DNA from: Euwallacea fornicatus | Taxonomy: Eukaryota; Arthropoda; Insecta; Coleoptera; Curculionidae | Reading direction: 5' to 3' | Assembly (NCBI RefSeq): GCF_040115645.1 | Contig: NC_089551.1 | Span: 868,001-932,000 of the forward strand | Length of the DNA stretch: 64,000 nucleotides | In this document: piece by piece, positions 38,101 to 49,998 of the stretch | Layout: every line of letters starts with the position of its first letter | Numbering within the stretch: the stretch's first letter is position 1 | Notes under the pieces: model-generated | What the model was told of the DNA's origin: nothing | The model's database searches: none | What the model saw: the letters and a program-made list of their open reading frames with translations, nothing else | Program-made: the position numbers and the translations under genes

Positions 38101-41100
38101 TTAGCTTTGTTTCAGGCAAACCGAACCAACCCAGAATCTTCTGTTTCCCCAAGTCGGCGAAGCTCATCCTGTTGGCCACCTCTCCGTCGACTAAGTCCTT
38201 GATGAGGCCGCGATCCTGGAACTTCTTCAGCGTGATGTCGTCGCTGCTCATCTGCCTTTTCAGTCTGCCCTTCTCGGATCCATCATCTTGTTTTTCTTCA
38301 CAGCCATTGTCGTAACCTAATTGGAAAGATCCCCGCGCGTCCTGCAGCGTGGACCTTACGGGTGCGTTGTCGATGGGGGTCGGGAAACTGGGAGCTGACA
38401 CCTTCCGGCCCACGTGTATGGTCAACTATTGGGTGCAGCAATTAGAAACGTTCAATTGAAACATTAAAAATAAAAATGTACCTCCTTGTCGGGGTTGCGC
38501 CCGATAAAATTCAGGTTGTCCTGGCTCCCCCCGAAGTTCTCGATCGTGAGCTGAGATTCGTCCGTGGTGGAATTCCTCCTGCTCCTCCTGCCCGCGAAAC
38601 TGGTCTTCTTGTGCTCCTCCCAGTTGCTGGGCTTGCCCGCGGGTACCTCGCCCCTCTCATCCGCCTTGCTATCATTATTTTGCTTCTCTTTATTCACCTA
38701 CGAACCAACGTCACTTGAGGGGACGCGCAACCGCGAAGAAACGGCCCTACCTTTAGTTTGGCAGGGATCAGCGGCTCCTCGGTGAGGACAGACCTCAACG
38801 TGGGTATGTTGCGCCCCTTGTGCACGACAAACGACTCGTCCGAGCCCCTTCGCAGGCTGTCCTCGCTGAACTCCGAGGCCAGGGTCTGCTGGCTCTGCTG
38901 CAGGGAACTGGACTTCTTCAGGGGCAGGTGCGACGGAATCTTCGAGACTGTTAAAGAAAGAAAATGGGAGCGTGATTCGCGTGCAACGTGAAACGATTCA
39001 AACGAAAAAAGAAATAGGCGTTGATGGAGGTCTTAAGGAGATGAATCTTTGTGTCCATGCAATGATGGTCGCGTCTTCAAACGCTTAAACGAACACCGAG
39101 CGATTTGGGTTTAAGGTTGAACACGGGGAGAGGAATAAATTCGGAATTTTTGCTGCGAGAATCGAATCTCGTGGTTCGTCCCAAAGTTGAAGCGTCTGGT
39201 TCCGGACGGTTCCGAAACCGAAACGTCGATTTCTTCAGCAAAAATTTGCCGGCAACGTGCGTGTCTGCCGAGGAAGATGGAGCGGTATTTCGGGCGCGCC
39301 ATGCACTACACTGAATGAAACTAACAAGCTCTAAGTTAGCACAGCAACCATCTACAACCATCGTTAACGCTCCCACCCCGAACGGAAATGCATGCTTCCA
39401 GAGGTCTGGTGTCTAGTGATGGTTCTCTCAAGCAATGCTGCTAGAACGGCGATCACACACTTCGGTACTTTACCCATGCCGTGACTGAGCCATCGCATGA
39501 TCGGATGTTGTGAACGAATCGCAAGACACAGAAACACGACACACAGCCTAAGGTGCTAAGGATTACCTTGGAAGGCCGTGACGGCTGTGGAATCGTCCAG
39601 GCCGCTGCGCAGGTCTGGTATCGGGGTCATAACCGGCTGAAGGAGATTGCGCTTGTGCACGACTCCGTGCTCGTTGCGAGCAGCAAATCCTTCTGCGGCA
39701 CATACACGGGGAAACCAGGTAAAACTTTAGTTTGATTAGAACACTATCTACCAGCTACTTTTGGAAGGTTGAAGCAACCCTCGATGACCTTTTACAATAT
39801 CGCTCTGGGCTCTATTAAAAGGGGGATGATTAAGTCGCTTTCTTCGAACCCAAATTCCGCACATTCACTCTGAAAAACCTCACGGCACGCACGTTATTGT
39901 GCGATGGCAGAACACATGGCCTCTGCAGAGAGTTGGGCAAGGCCGACCGGTCGGTCTAACGACTGCAAATCACACCACAGCCGCATCTTTACGAGTGAAT
40001 CTTCGCGAAACGTTGATGGTCAAACTTTCGTTCATTTTCCTCAACTCACTTCACACGACGAAATAATTAACCACTCGGCTTAATAATGCTAATTAGCGAA
40101 TCGCGGGTTATTCATTGAAAAATGTCGACTCCTGGACCTTTAAAATGTGACGCGAAACGAGCGAAGCGCGTCGTGGAAGACGCTGCGAAATTCTTGTGTG
40201 CCGAGGGCGGACGTGGCTCTCGCGGACGCGCCCCCAGGGGAAAACGTCCATCGAGCCGTGCGAATTTCCCTTGGTGTACAAGGGTGACCATCAACGGCAC
40301 AAACGTAGTCAACGGAATGACGAAGAGGGCCGTCGTACCCTACGCGAACCGATCGCAGAGAGTGCCGTCTTGGCTACGTTGATCTCGGAGAAGGTTCTCC
40401 ATTTTCATGGGAAAATTTGCGAATCTGCCTAATTTCGCAGGACGACTACGGTTACGGCCGTTGGCGAACGGATCATCGATTATGTATGTGTCGCCTGGTC
40501 ATCAACTCCGAGACTCATTTGTGAATAGCCAAGAGGTTCTCGTAATCATTATCCCCTAATATGCGCGGACTGTTAAAAGAAAATATATAAATTCACCTGT
40601 TACCAAGGCCGAAGATCCGATACCGACAGATAGATAGGTTTTCTAGGTCACATTTTTATGCCTGTGAAAGGCAGTGTATAAATACACAACAAACCTGACT
40701 AATGGATGCGTTGGCTTAAACCGAAGACTTAATTGATGCGCTGGTCGCCTCCGGAGAAGAACCAGTAATTGCCATATACAGGGTGTAACGTATCGTCGTG
40801 GAGATACTCCTATCCTGCAAAATAACTTTGAAAAACGCAAACGGGCCCATGGTCAATATCGCACCATGTTCGATATACAGGGAGGCACAGTTACACACTA
40901 GTTTATTTCACACATTGCGTTCGTGCACGATAGTGCGCCAGCCCATATCGGTGTGCACGTGACGAAGTCCCTAAATCAACATTTTAACAACCGCTGGATA
41001 GATCGAAGGGGATGACCTCTCTCGCGGCCTCCCAAATCCCCCGACCTGAATGATCTTGACTTTTTTTTTTGGGAACGCCTGAAATCATGTTGTATCAGGC

Positions 41101-44100
41101 TTCGACTGAAACAAGAGAGGAGATCGAAATGGAATTGCGAGTTCATGCAACATGTCCGCGATACTCCTGAAAATTTTGAGATAGCGCGTTCGTCTATCAG
41201 ACAGACAGTGGAGTCCCGCATCATGTTTAAAATCTTAATTCAAGACATGCGTGAGAAAAACGCGAAATATGAGAACAAATGCGACACTATTTCGCCCAAA
41301 AATATCTCCTTTGACGATACGTTGCACCCTATATACGGAAATTTCCAATGTTAACGGAGCCCCTAACCCGCAGCTTATTGATATTTTGGTTGAGCTACAT
41401 TGGTCTGCGGAATGGTCAATACGCAACAGCATGCGAAACTGTTTATGCCGCAGATTTACCTAAAATTTCGAACCAGAAAGTGTTGTCTTAAGGAGATTTT
41501 CGCCATTCCTCAAATGGAACTTCTTGGTTTAAGATTTATCTGAGGAATTATACGCACAATCGTCGGTGACAACGACAGTTTAAGTGATCTTATGTAGTCC
41601 GCGAAAGCTATATGGCATTTCAAAGACATTCAAGGATACTGCCTTATACGCACGACATATTATTAGATAATAAGCTTATTATAAGTTTACTTGTATGGCA
41701 GTTAGCCGCATTTGAGCCGGTTAAAAAGCGCCACCATCCTTAACATTAAGTTATCAACAGCTTACCGACAATGTACCACCACCACATTGTCCCTCTCACC
41801 ACCAAATCCAACACCCAGAAGCAAAAATTACAAATCAAAGCGATAGGGATGAAGAGGGTGGCAGGAGAACCATAAGCACTTGCAGACACCTATGCCTAGT
41901 ACATATTTACAATATTTTCCTGTATAGCCTGTTACAAACTCTGGCCAAATATCGGACCTACTGAAACCTATACAACAATGGCAAAATAGGCTGAATGCTA
42001 ATGTGCGTCGATATGCTATAGACCGAGAGCTTCTTCCACCTCCTGTAAGAGCACTAAGGTGTGTACTGAGGCAGGGAAAAATATCCCGGACTATGTCTAT
42101 GGGCCACGCAAAGGGCACTGGCGGTCAAGTGATCTGATTAGCATATTACATAAAGTGAGGTTTCCATTTTAGCTTGGAGGACACAATCTTAACGATTTTT
42201 TAAGTGACACAAATCTAGAATTAACACTTGCACTGGAGACATGCAAGACATAAATTTCACCAAGCAACATCAGGCAAGTTAACGGGGAAGAATTCGACAC
42301 TTACCGCTGCTAAACTTATCACGAACACAGCTGATAGGATGAATCTCCATAATGTTGAAGAGGTCGGCTAGGAAGACGGTCAGATTAAGCTTCATGGAAC
42401 TATAAATCGAATTTTGTTGTTTAAGCAACCTACGTCGCTCTCGGCAAAGAGAGGGCTTACTCTCGTAAATAGGTGATGTCTTCGGGTTGAAGGTGGAAAA
42501 TTGAAGCGGGCAAAGATCTAGCGCAAAAATCCCTAACAAGCCTTAAGTTATTTACACTGTCCTGTACTGAGGGCACAGGCGATATCCTAATATCCGTCCA
42601 GTGGAGCTCGTCCGGACAGTAGTAGGCCACTAACGCCGCCAGTCCTACCCCGTCGCAGAGGTTCCCCAGGGAGTGAGATTGAGTGAAGTCGGGCGGTTTC
42701 AGTCGATCACCCTGTAAAAAATCAGGAAGATGTTGATTGGGATACACCAGGGAAATGAGAAAGAGACTTAAACTACAAAAAGTTTATTTAAAGCTGTCAA
42801 AAGCTATTTTACAATATTCCCGTTGATGTCTTTACGAATAACGTCACTCAAGTTTATTTATATTTTGCTCACCTCTCTGCCGTCTGCCCCCATAGAACAG
42901 GAGGCGATGCCGCCCGAATATACCCGAAGTTGATTTGCTCTTTTCTGTCAGATTCGCATTTTTAACGAAATTTTCACGGCTGGAATTGGTTTACTTGATG
43001 CAACAACTTGGTGCACCAATTTAGCATATCACAAATTAATTATTATACAGTTTCTATGCACTTTAAATAGATTTTCTTTAGGATATATCGGTCGAGATTT
43101 CGTGAATTTGACCGAACGCGGAGAAGACTGGACAAATGCGAAAACAAAATCAAATCAGTTGATCAGTTTTGACTGATTAACGCTCGCTGTTGCGCTCACA
43201 TGTTTGTCGTTTTCAATATACGCAGGGTAAAGAAGGACAGAGCGACTCGGCAAAGGATGACGGAGCGAGAAGCGCGTTTGAAGCTGAACATCTTTTGTTT
43301 TGATCGAAGGGCGCAATGAGCGCGTTCACGACATGAAAGGTACCTTACCCCCCCCCCCACATAAAGGATTTCCTTTACTTACGTCTCCGCCATTGGCCAT
43401 GACACCCCCCGACTCCTGCTGGATCCTCTCCTTGAGGGCATCACAAGCGTGCTGAATCCAAAGCAGAGCCCCCTGTTCGTGTCCGGAAGGCGGCTGCGGC
43501 GGCGGCGCTCGACCGTGGCTGAACCTGTTCACCGCCGCCAGTACCCGGTCGCCAGTGATGACTTCCCGGGCGTAGAGCAACATTATCGCCTCTATCACCG
43601 CCATGTGCGCGCTCTAAAACCGAAAAAACCTCATTTCCACCCCTCGAGGGGAGCGAACCTCCGCTTACCATTCGTAGGGGGTTCGTCTGAATGAGAGTAG
43701 TTTCCGTCAGCTGCGAGCCGTCCGATGGTTCCTGTGCGAACGCGTTTTTCCTGGCCAAGGTCTGCAAGATCAGCATGTGGTTGAGGTTGTGGTAGTTGGG
43801 GTCCGAGTAGATGTTGGCCAATGCGCGGCAGTAGATCTCTGCATTGGCGAGGGCCCCTGCGATTTGCGGCTTGAGGTGCTGTTGATCCTGGAAGCGGAAC
43901 GTAAAGGGGTCGATCATTTCCTCTCGTTCCAAGTGAGGCGGTGTCAAATTCGAGACACTTGACTCGCGTGTCCCATCCAAAGTAACTACAGATGAGACCT
44001 CTCACACGTACGGAGGCGCGCATCAAGCACTTCAATTTTTAAGGGGACATTGATGCGAACGAGTCCGGATTTGGGTACCTGATAGATGGGTCTAAACCAG

Positions 44101-47100
44101 ACACTGAACTGAGTTAGTTTACGAGGCGGGCAAGCATGACAACTTCCATGACGCGTGACAGCTCTCCGATTTCCATGGGAACCGGCCGAGACACGTTGGT
44201 CCAGAAGTAAACAATTCAGTTTCGTACAAGCTTTGGCCCCCATATTCTCACAGACCACCAAGAAACGGCACGAAACGGCCGGTGTGCGCTCGTAAAAATA
44301 GATACGTTGACATCACATGAGTGATGCAGTCAATAGCCGGAAAAATAACTGTCATTAATAAGCGGGGCTTCAAGGCGAGCAAACCTGGGAGCCGTAACAA
44401 CAATAATTCGCATTGAATGCAGCATTAACTTAACCAATTCGGTCTGGTGCTGGAATACCGGCCCCTGCGTAATAACAATTATTATTATTTACGGCACAAA
44501 TTATCGTTCCGTCGTTAGAAAGCGACTGCAACGAAAACGCTTTACAGTTGGGCTGCTGCAGCCCAGAAGGGAAACCGGACGGTGCGACCTGAGATAAGCA
44601 CGAGGGATCGGTGCGAAATAACGAAAAACGTATTGGAACAGCTGTATGCACGTGCCAAAATAATGGGGCTTCCTGTGGAGATGGAGCTATATGAATTCAG
44701 TAGCGAGGACGTTGGAAACTTGGCAGCGGTTCGCTACACGAAATTGACCATTTCATCCGCAGCTTTCGCTCACAGCAGCCAGCAACGGGGCTCGAGCGAC
44801 CCTAAAGGAGTGCTGAAGATACGAAAATCGGCCGCGCTGCAACGCGACTGCACGAGCCAATACCCAATTAATCCCATCTCTCCAGGCTATGCAATAATAG
44901 GGTCAAATTTCGCAACTTGGCATGATTTTCAAATTCCGTACATTTAAAAATCAAACCGTCACCTCACGCACGGTGACTGCGATGATAAATGGGGCTCTAT
45001 TTCTTTCACGTTTGTATTAACCTGAAATTACCTCATGATCCTTGTAGAATGGCTCTCTAATGTTTTCAGGAACTTTGTTGTTAAAAGCTTTGGACAGCAG
45101 CCACTTTATGGATCCCCTTTGCTTGGCCTGGAAAGGAAAAGTCTCTTTAAGGATTTAGTTGCAAATGGGAGCAGTAAAAATGTGCTCGCCACAGTAACGT
45201 GATGTATCGAATACAATTCTTGTCCATATCATGAGAAAATGGTGGTCTAATTCCAAAAGCGTCGCTGTTGCAAAGCTTAATGGTTGATAATAACACGGAA
45301 GATTGATCATTGTTGCAAAACAAGAAAAATGCGACTCCCTATAGAGGAAACTTGACTTTCTCCATCTTTGTTAAGTCACTCAATAGCGATTTTACCGCTT
45401 CAAATCGGAGTTTTACGTTGGTCCATTTCCAGGGATAGCGATAATTGCAGCGGCAACAGATCGCAATCGTAATTTTTAGATCGCAGCACCCGTTAATCGA
45501 TTATCAAGATCAACGTTAAAGAAAAATCAGAAATTTCTCCTAAGGAAGGTTCGGTTGAACAACACGCTCCAGGCCTTATCACCAAGGCTCTTCCAATGAA
45601 ATTTATTTGCCCGTTCATTAGATACGGCCTTAGGCTGAAAAACACGTTAGCGTACTAATAAAATTCCATCAGGCTTGAACATATCTATCTGTTCAAAGCG
45701 TCCCTCGAGGCCGAGAAAGTCATACTGTAACACGTAAACTATTAGGCCTATCGCAGGAAAAAATGCTGCATTCGTTCCTTTGGCGAAAATGTCGTACTGG
45801 CAAAAAGTGGTTTTATTGGTTGGAAAAGGGCGTGAAAATGGGCAACAAAGAAGCTCGAAGAACCGGGAAAAAGGGGCGGGTTGCTTAGCCCGGAGACAGA
45901 GCAATACTAAGAGGAAGAAATGCTGTCTTAAGGCCACGAAAATAATTCGATCCTTCTTGTCATAATGGTGAAGGATAAACCAATGCTATTATCGAGGAAG
46001 GGCTGCACATGGCCCCTCGCGAGTGGATGTTTGTAATAACCGCAAGGAAATTTTGCACAAGAACTTAAACTAGCGCGTTAAACAAACCCATAACATTGTC
46101 CTAAAATAGAAATATGTCTGTTTACCCTTCAGGTTTTTACGCTTTCGGGCTTCCTGTTCCTCAATGTTTCTCTTGCGATATTTACGGTGCCATGCTCCGG
46201 CTTCGGTGCGCCCAAATTAAACGTCTCGCGGCCTCATTGTTATTTATTTAAAGCCCACGACTTAAGTCGTTGGGCAAGAACAGGGGAAACGTTGCGTCAC
46301 GTGAAGTCCCTCAAATCATGCTTCTACCCAATGAAAACCTTCTACAAATCCCATGGCTAACCGTTCTCACAGGTGATTCATCTCAGCTCTAGAAGACATC
46401 AAACTAATTAACCCAGCAATAAGGTTAATAATTCAATGAACCGGGCTGAAGAAAGGCAGGTAGGTCTTCCGTTTCTTCTTCCTTTGCCAATCCGTTTTTG
46501 TTCAGTAATTGGAGATTAACACGATAACAAGCTTTACATTGAATGATTCACAGGGCGAAGCATTGATTGGCCATTGGCGTTGGGTTCAAGTCAGCAACCG
46601 GTGGACAGAATTAATTAAGCATTCAAAAAACGTGGGAAATCGAGTTACGGAGTGTGTCCATCCACTGATCATCAACACAGCTAGAGGCGAACATAAAACT
46701 GATATGTTTTTGGATTGATTTCGATTGAATATTTATTTGGCCGGTGGGCGTCCGGTATAGGCATGGACGAACAAGTTAATAAAGGAAACTGACGGCGCAT
46801 GCAAGCACGCTGAACGTGAAATTCCTTAAAGACTCTAGTGTGGTAATACACTTTTACCACTGCTTACAACGAAATTAACAACTAAGCACCTAATTACCCA
46901 GTGATTATGTTAAACAAGGAGGAACCGGAATGTTGCATAAAGCTGCGACTTACTGTGTAAGTGATCAGAGAGACCCCAACTCCATTACTCTGGTCACCCT
47001 TGTGTAATCCAAAACTAGCCAGGGGGCTCACACTGGTCACTGTCAACACCATCATAACAACACTCCAAAACCCTACATATCAACGTAGCGTTTCGTCGCT

Positions 47101-49056
47101 GAAGCTGTAAACCAAAGCAGATTTCATAACAGAAGAGAAATGCAGGGAGGTGCTCAGGTGTTGTAGGCGGTTTGGCATTGGCTCGCGTTAATTTCCTTAA
47201 CTAGTTAATTAACGGACTCAATGAGCCAAAGTACTCTTCTTGGGTGCCGAATCTTCGACGTTTCCGATCCAGCGCTCCCAATTAAAGAAAAAATGCGAGC
47301 CGGTAAGCAACAAACACCTGCCTTTTGCCTTGGCTATTACGACTACCGAGAATGTCTATTGAAAAAAACCAACATCAAACCTAATCACCGACCGTAAAGA
47401 GAACAGACATCGCGGGCACTTAGTTACACTTAAGGAGCGCCTCCATCACTTAAATAAGTGGGTACAAACGAACATTGAACGAGATATTAGGAGAAGAACC
47501 CGCTTAGATCAGCCTCTTGACGGTTATCGGCGATGTGGCGGACTAGTTTTCAACTATTCTTGACCATAAATCTCCATGCCAAGCTGTGCGCCTCCGCGTT
47601 TCAGAGACCATAGGCGAGGTGGGGTACACCGTCGATCAATGGGCGTATTTACAGATAGTTAAGACTACACAATCCTGGCTTAGATCCATGTGTCAGGTGG
47701 GGCACATATAAGCCAGGGGAATGATGTTGATATGGAACACTTGGGAACTATAGATATATCAACAGAACCCCTGGATAAGCAATGATGGGACCCACATCCT
47801 TAGAAAGTTGTAGCATTGGATAAAGGCATAAATTTGATTGACACACCATAACTGATGCCAGATTGCTGATTTCAACCGACGTTTAATTGAACACTATCTC
47901 GTTCGGTCATCCATGCACGGTGTAAATTATGCAATAAAATACATTCCTTTACCTTGAAGCATAATAAACTGTGTAGGCGAATCTTCCTAATACGATTTCT
48001 GAAGTGTCAGGGGTGTATAATAATGTTAGTTGTAGGCAGAATCTCGAACAAATAATGTAACCACAATTGGAAGACGCTCAGTTTTTGGTTGAAACATTTT
48101 TCTATGGATCTGAAATGCATAGAATTGCTGATAAATCAAGTACACAAACTGAGGTATCCTGTAGTATGTAGAGGATGTAAAACTACTGGAGAATACCTTA
48201 TACCAGACCATAGAATTTGAATTTTGCATGAGATTTGAAATCAGTTTGGTAGCCATAATTATCTCCTCATTTCTTCTCTTTCTTGATAGCAATGCCAAAA
48301 CAGTGCAGAGGGCACCGGGGCATAGCATTGCCGTGAAAAACACTTTGGCAGAGTGGGTTGAACTAGGTGCCTATGAAAGATAGGAATTCCCCTACCCTCC
48401 TATAAGTCTTACGTGTCAGTGTGGTAATCATAACTACCTCTTCACTTGTTCTCTTTCTTAATAATAATGTCGGCTTTGTTTCAAAGGTAAGAGAGTTTCT
48501 TGAGGCAACAGAAGCTACTTTGTTAGCACGGGTTGATCTTCTAATTCAATTCATGTGTCACAGAATGTGCCCCAAGGGACTGCTGTATTAGCTGATCGGA
48601 AAAGAAGTGTATGCAGAGGGGTAGTGCCAATTAGCGCTGGGTGTAAAATAGACCAACATGAGAACCACAATTCTCAATTAATAAAGAAGAAAACTGAAAA
48701 ATGTTGCACACACGGACGTTGTTTGACCTTATATATGCATGTGCTCTGAGCAAATAAAGTGGTGACTTCACCACTTTTAAGAGCCCAACCTCACTAAACC
48801 TCATGAAGTCCTTTTCAGGCCTGCAATTGACAGTAACAGCCTCTTGGAAGATACGTGAGGGGACCTGCACCTTCCAACTAAAAAAATAAGCAGAAAATGA
48901 ATCTAGGAATACCTGTTTTGAGCTGAAGGAATCGTCAGCCTCCGTGTAACTTCTGCGTTCCCCTCGGTCCATTTCATCTGGCGGTTCTTGTTCGCCGCTT
49001 GGAACTTCACCGGAACTAGAGTTTTTGGTAAATATTTTCGAAATTGCACTCCACAT
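27154..49056 (-). CDS. Patronin: Patronin/CAMSAP, microtubule minus-end-binding protein
   Basis: Caps and stabilises microtubule minus ends. 28 in-phase exons (minus strand order): 48913-49056, 45032-45127, 43669-43887, 43383-43613, 42461-42711, 42305-42399, 39567-39692, 38751-38947, 38482-38697, 38122-38425, 37835-38078, 37657-37774, 36903-37040, 36539-36660, 36278-36483, 35947-36220, 35758-35881, 35433-35703, 35188-35361, 34951-35089, 34709-34889, 34405-34641, 31786-31957, 29616-29702, 29193-29285, 27813-28043, 27357-27639, 27154-27298. They sum to 1,705 codons. N-terminal CH domain (SIKWLLSKAFNNKVPE, ALANIYSDPNYH); coiled coil KLEEKRRHIESEKRRME (about 710-750); a poly-Q helix (about 855-885); long charged coiled coils (about 1190-1370); C-terminal CKK domain (about 1570-1705; CVFPGVVNREAKKRVLEEIN, ending KKVNLPNKKDMALVV). 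The intron 35882-35946 has a GC donor; 38079-38121 is only 43 nt. The first exon is assigned by phase and position, so other starts are possible. Confidence 0.92.
29838..30470 (-). mobile_element. Decayed mariner element in a Patronin intron
   Basis: Inverted ends of about 35 bp: CGAGGTCTGGTCAAAAAGTA at 29838 and its inverse TACTTTTTGAACAGACCTCG ending at 30470, each flanked by TA, the mariner target duplication. The minus strand between them holds the C-terminal catalytic part of a mariner transposase: a HGNAPAHS-type motif near 30205, PPHSPDLAPCDFFLL near 30120, and a GGDYFEG motif near 29930. Frameshifts break it and the N-terminal half is missing, so it is not functional. Confidence 0.8.
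30747..31460. repeat. Foldback element 1 (two ~330-bp inverted arms)
   Basis: The arm 30747-31076 is repeated in reverse at 31117-31460 with a loop of about 40 nt. Matching landmarks are GAGAGATGCGGGTTTC / GAAACCCGCATCTCTC, CGTAGAATCCAGTGGC / GCCACTGGATTCTACG, and TGGACCAAA / TTTGGTCCA. The loop carries ACAGGGTGTCCC. The arms have diverged by perhaps 20-25%. No coding capacity. It lies directly beside the mariner relic. Confidence 0.8.
32131..32172. repeat. (GT)n microsatellite
   Basis: About 20 uninterrupted GT units, then imperfect ones up to about 32190, inside a Patronin intron. Confidence 0.9.
33127..33638. repeat. Foldback element 2 (inverted arms)
   Basis: Arm 33127-33267 is repeated in reverse, with gaps, at 33430-33638. 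Landmarks are ATACAGGGTGTT / AACACCCTGTAT, CCAGATTAAAATTTTTAAG / TTAATAATTTCAATCTGG, and GTTGACAAAAGAA / TTCTTTTGTCAA. The ends resemble foldback 1 only in the short ACAGGGTGT motif. Intronic, non-coding. Confidence 0.7.
33670..33822 (+). pseudogene. Tc1-type transposase fragment
   Basis: A short + strand frame contains LLWPPRSPDFVPIEYVRDMF, matching the conserved 'WPARSPDLNPIEHVWDM' catalytic block of Tc1 transposases. Only this block is preserved, with a stop soon after. A broken remnant next to foldback 2. Confidence 0.55.
40772..41338. mobile_element. Internally deleted DDE transposon, copy 2
   Basis: Inverted ends of about 36 bp: CCATATACAGGGTGTAACGT at 40772 and the inverse ending at 41338 (GTTGCACCCTATATACGG). 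The ends match copy 1 at 119-804. The + strand inside (about 40915-41225) keeps the transposase C-terminal block: an HDSAPAH motif near 40926, RPPKSPDLND..DFFFW near 41030-41065, and a terminal IRQTVESRIM. It is broken by stops. It lies in the intron between Patronin exons 42305-42399 and 39567-39692. Confidence 0.78.
41950..42118 (-). pseudogene. Possible Tc1-like transposase remnant
   Basis: The minus strand reads WPIDIVRDIFPCLS, which faintly resembles the 'PIEHVWDML' block of Tc1 transposases. No terminal repeats were found around it, so the call is weak. Confidence 0.25.
45128..48912. other. Patronin first long intron, nothing else recognised
   Basis: Bounded by the exons at 48913-49056 and 45032-45127. 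No exon, transposase or RNA gene could be supported. A ~55-bp direct duplication lies near 48246 and 48418. Confidence 0.45.
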
Positions 49057-49998
49057 TCAAGAGATATTTGCATAAAAATACGAATCTGCCCTCGGATTGT
49101 ATCATTGCCCTGTCAACCTACGCTGGCTGCGAACGTTCCGCGGTGGTTTATCGCGTTGATAGGCAGTAATAAGCACTGCTAGAACGCACGGGGCTTCGGT
49201 AAAGCATTTTTAAGCATATTTTCGACCGAAATTAGATTCAAAATCAAACTTTTTGGATATTAGGTGACAAATTAGCAATCAACTTGTCATTACGAGGGAC
49301 AATCCGGCGACTGCAGCGCTACAGCGGCAAGTCAATCAAACATCCATCAACCAATCGCGATTGGTGTAATATTAAAATCCATTTCTGAAGTGTAGTGTAG
49401 ACAACCCGAAATACACTAGTATTACAAGTTGCCGCCTTGGTCTTATTGATCTAGAGTAATAAATAAATAATAACAATAACAATTGTGTTGTATTTGAGTT
49501 TAACATCTCGGGGTGAGGCAGGTTCAAGTTTAAAATAATTAAACAACACATTTTAGGCCAGGGTAAAACGAGTGTGGGTTATTTGTTTGAATGCTAATAT
49601 TATCTTATCCACCAATACGTCAAGAAGCAAATGTGAAAGTCTGTTTATCCACTTTACTGTCCCTGATTAAAAGAGAAAACTCCTCGAAATAATCTTATCA
49701 CCCTTCTAATTCACGACAAAATGGTGGATTAAAAAATTATTTGATTATTAAATAACATCGAACCAAAGACTAACGCTTTAATGTTGCAATAATAACTGCA
49801 AAAATAAGACAAATTTGTTGGTACAAGTACAATGCATTAAAACATACACCTAAACATCAAAACCAACTCCTTCAGCGAAAGCTTCGACACTGAAAAGTCA
49901 TACAGACCCTCTCAAATTACTTACATTAAATTGTGTCATATCAGTCTAACATCACATTTCAAAAACTATTTACACCTAAAGTGCGTAATAAAACGCAT
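49057..49998. other. Spacer between Patronin 5' end and gbb 3' end
   Basis: It should hold the Patronin 5'UTR/promoter next to 49056 and the gbb 3'UTR next to 49999. No other coding sequence is seen. Confidence 0.4.

Noticed and set aside
40122..40432. Basic open frames on + strand in a Patronin intron
   Set aside because: No similarity, no splice-linked partner, and the frames overlap each other; read as chance.
43888..43980. Alternative Patronin start (MDGTRESSV...) upstream of the exon at 43887
   Set aside because: The frame runs through a good acceptor (TTCCGCTTCCAG); splicing from 45032 restores the expected CH-domain sequence, so the upstream codons are intron.
44582..44947. 121-codon open frame (+) between Patronin exons
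   Set aside because: No domain or homologue recognised; it lies antisense in an intron near GC-rich DNA where long frames arise by chance.
48246..48475. Direct duplication of about 55 bp
   Set aside because: Two pyrimidine-rich segments are similar, but without ends or further copies this is not enough to call a mobile or regulatory element.
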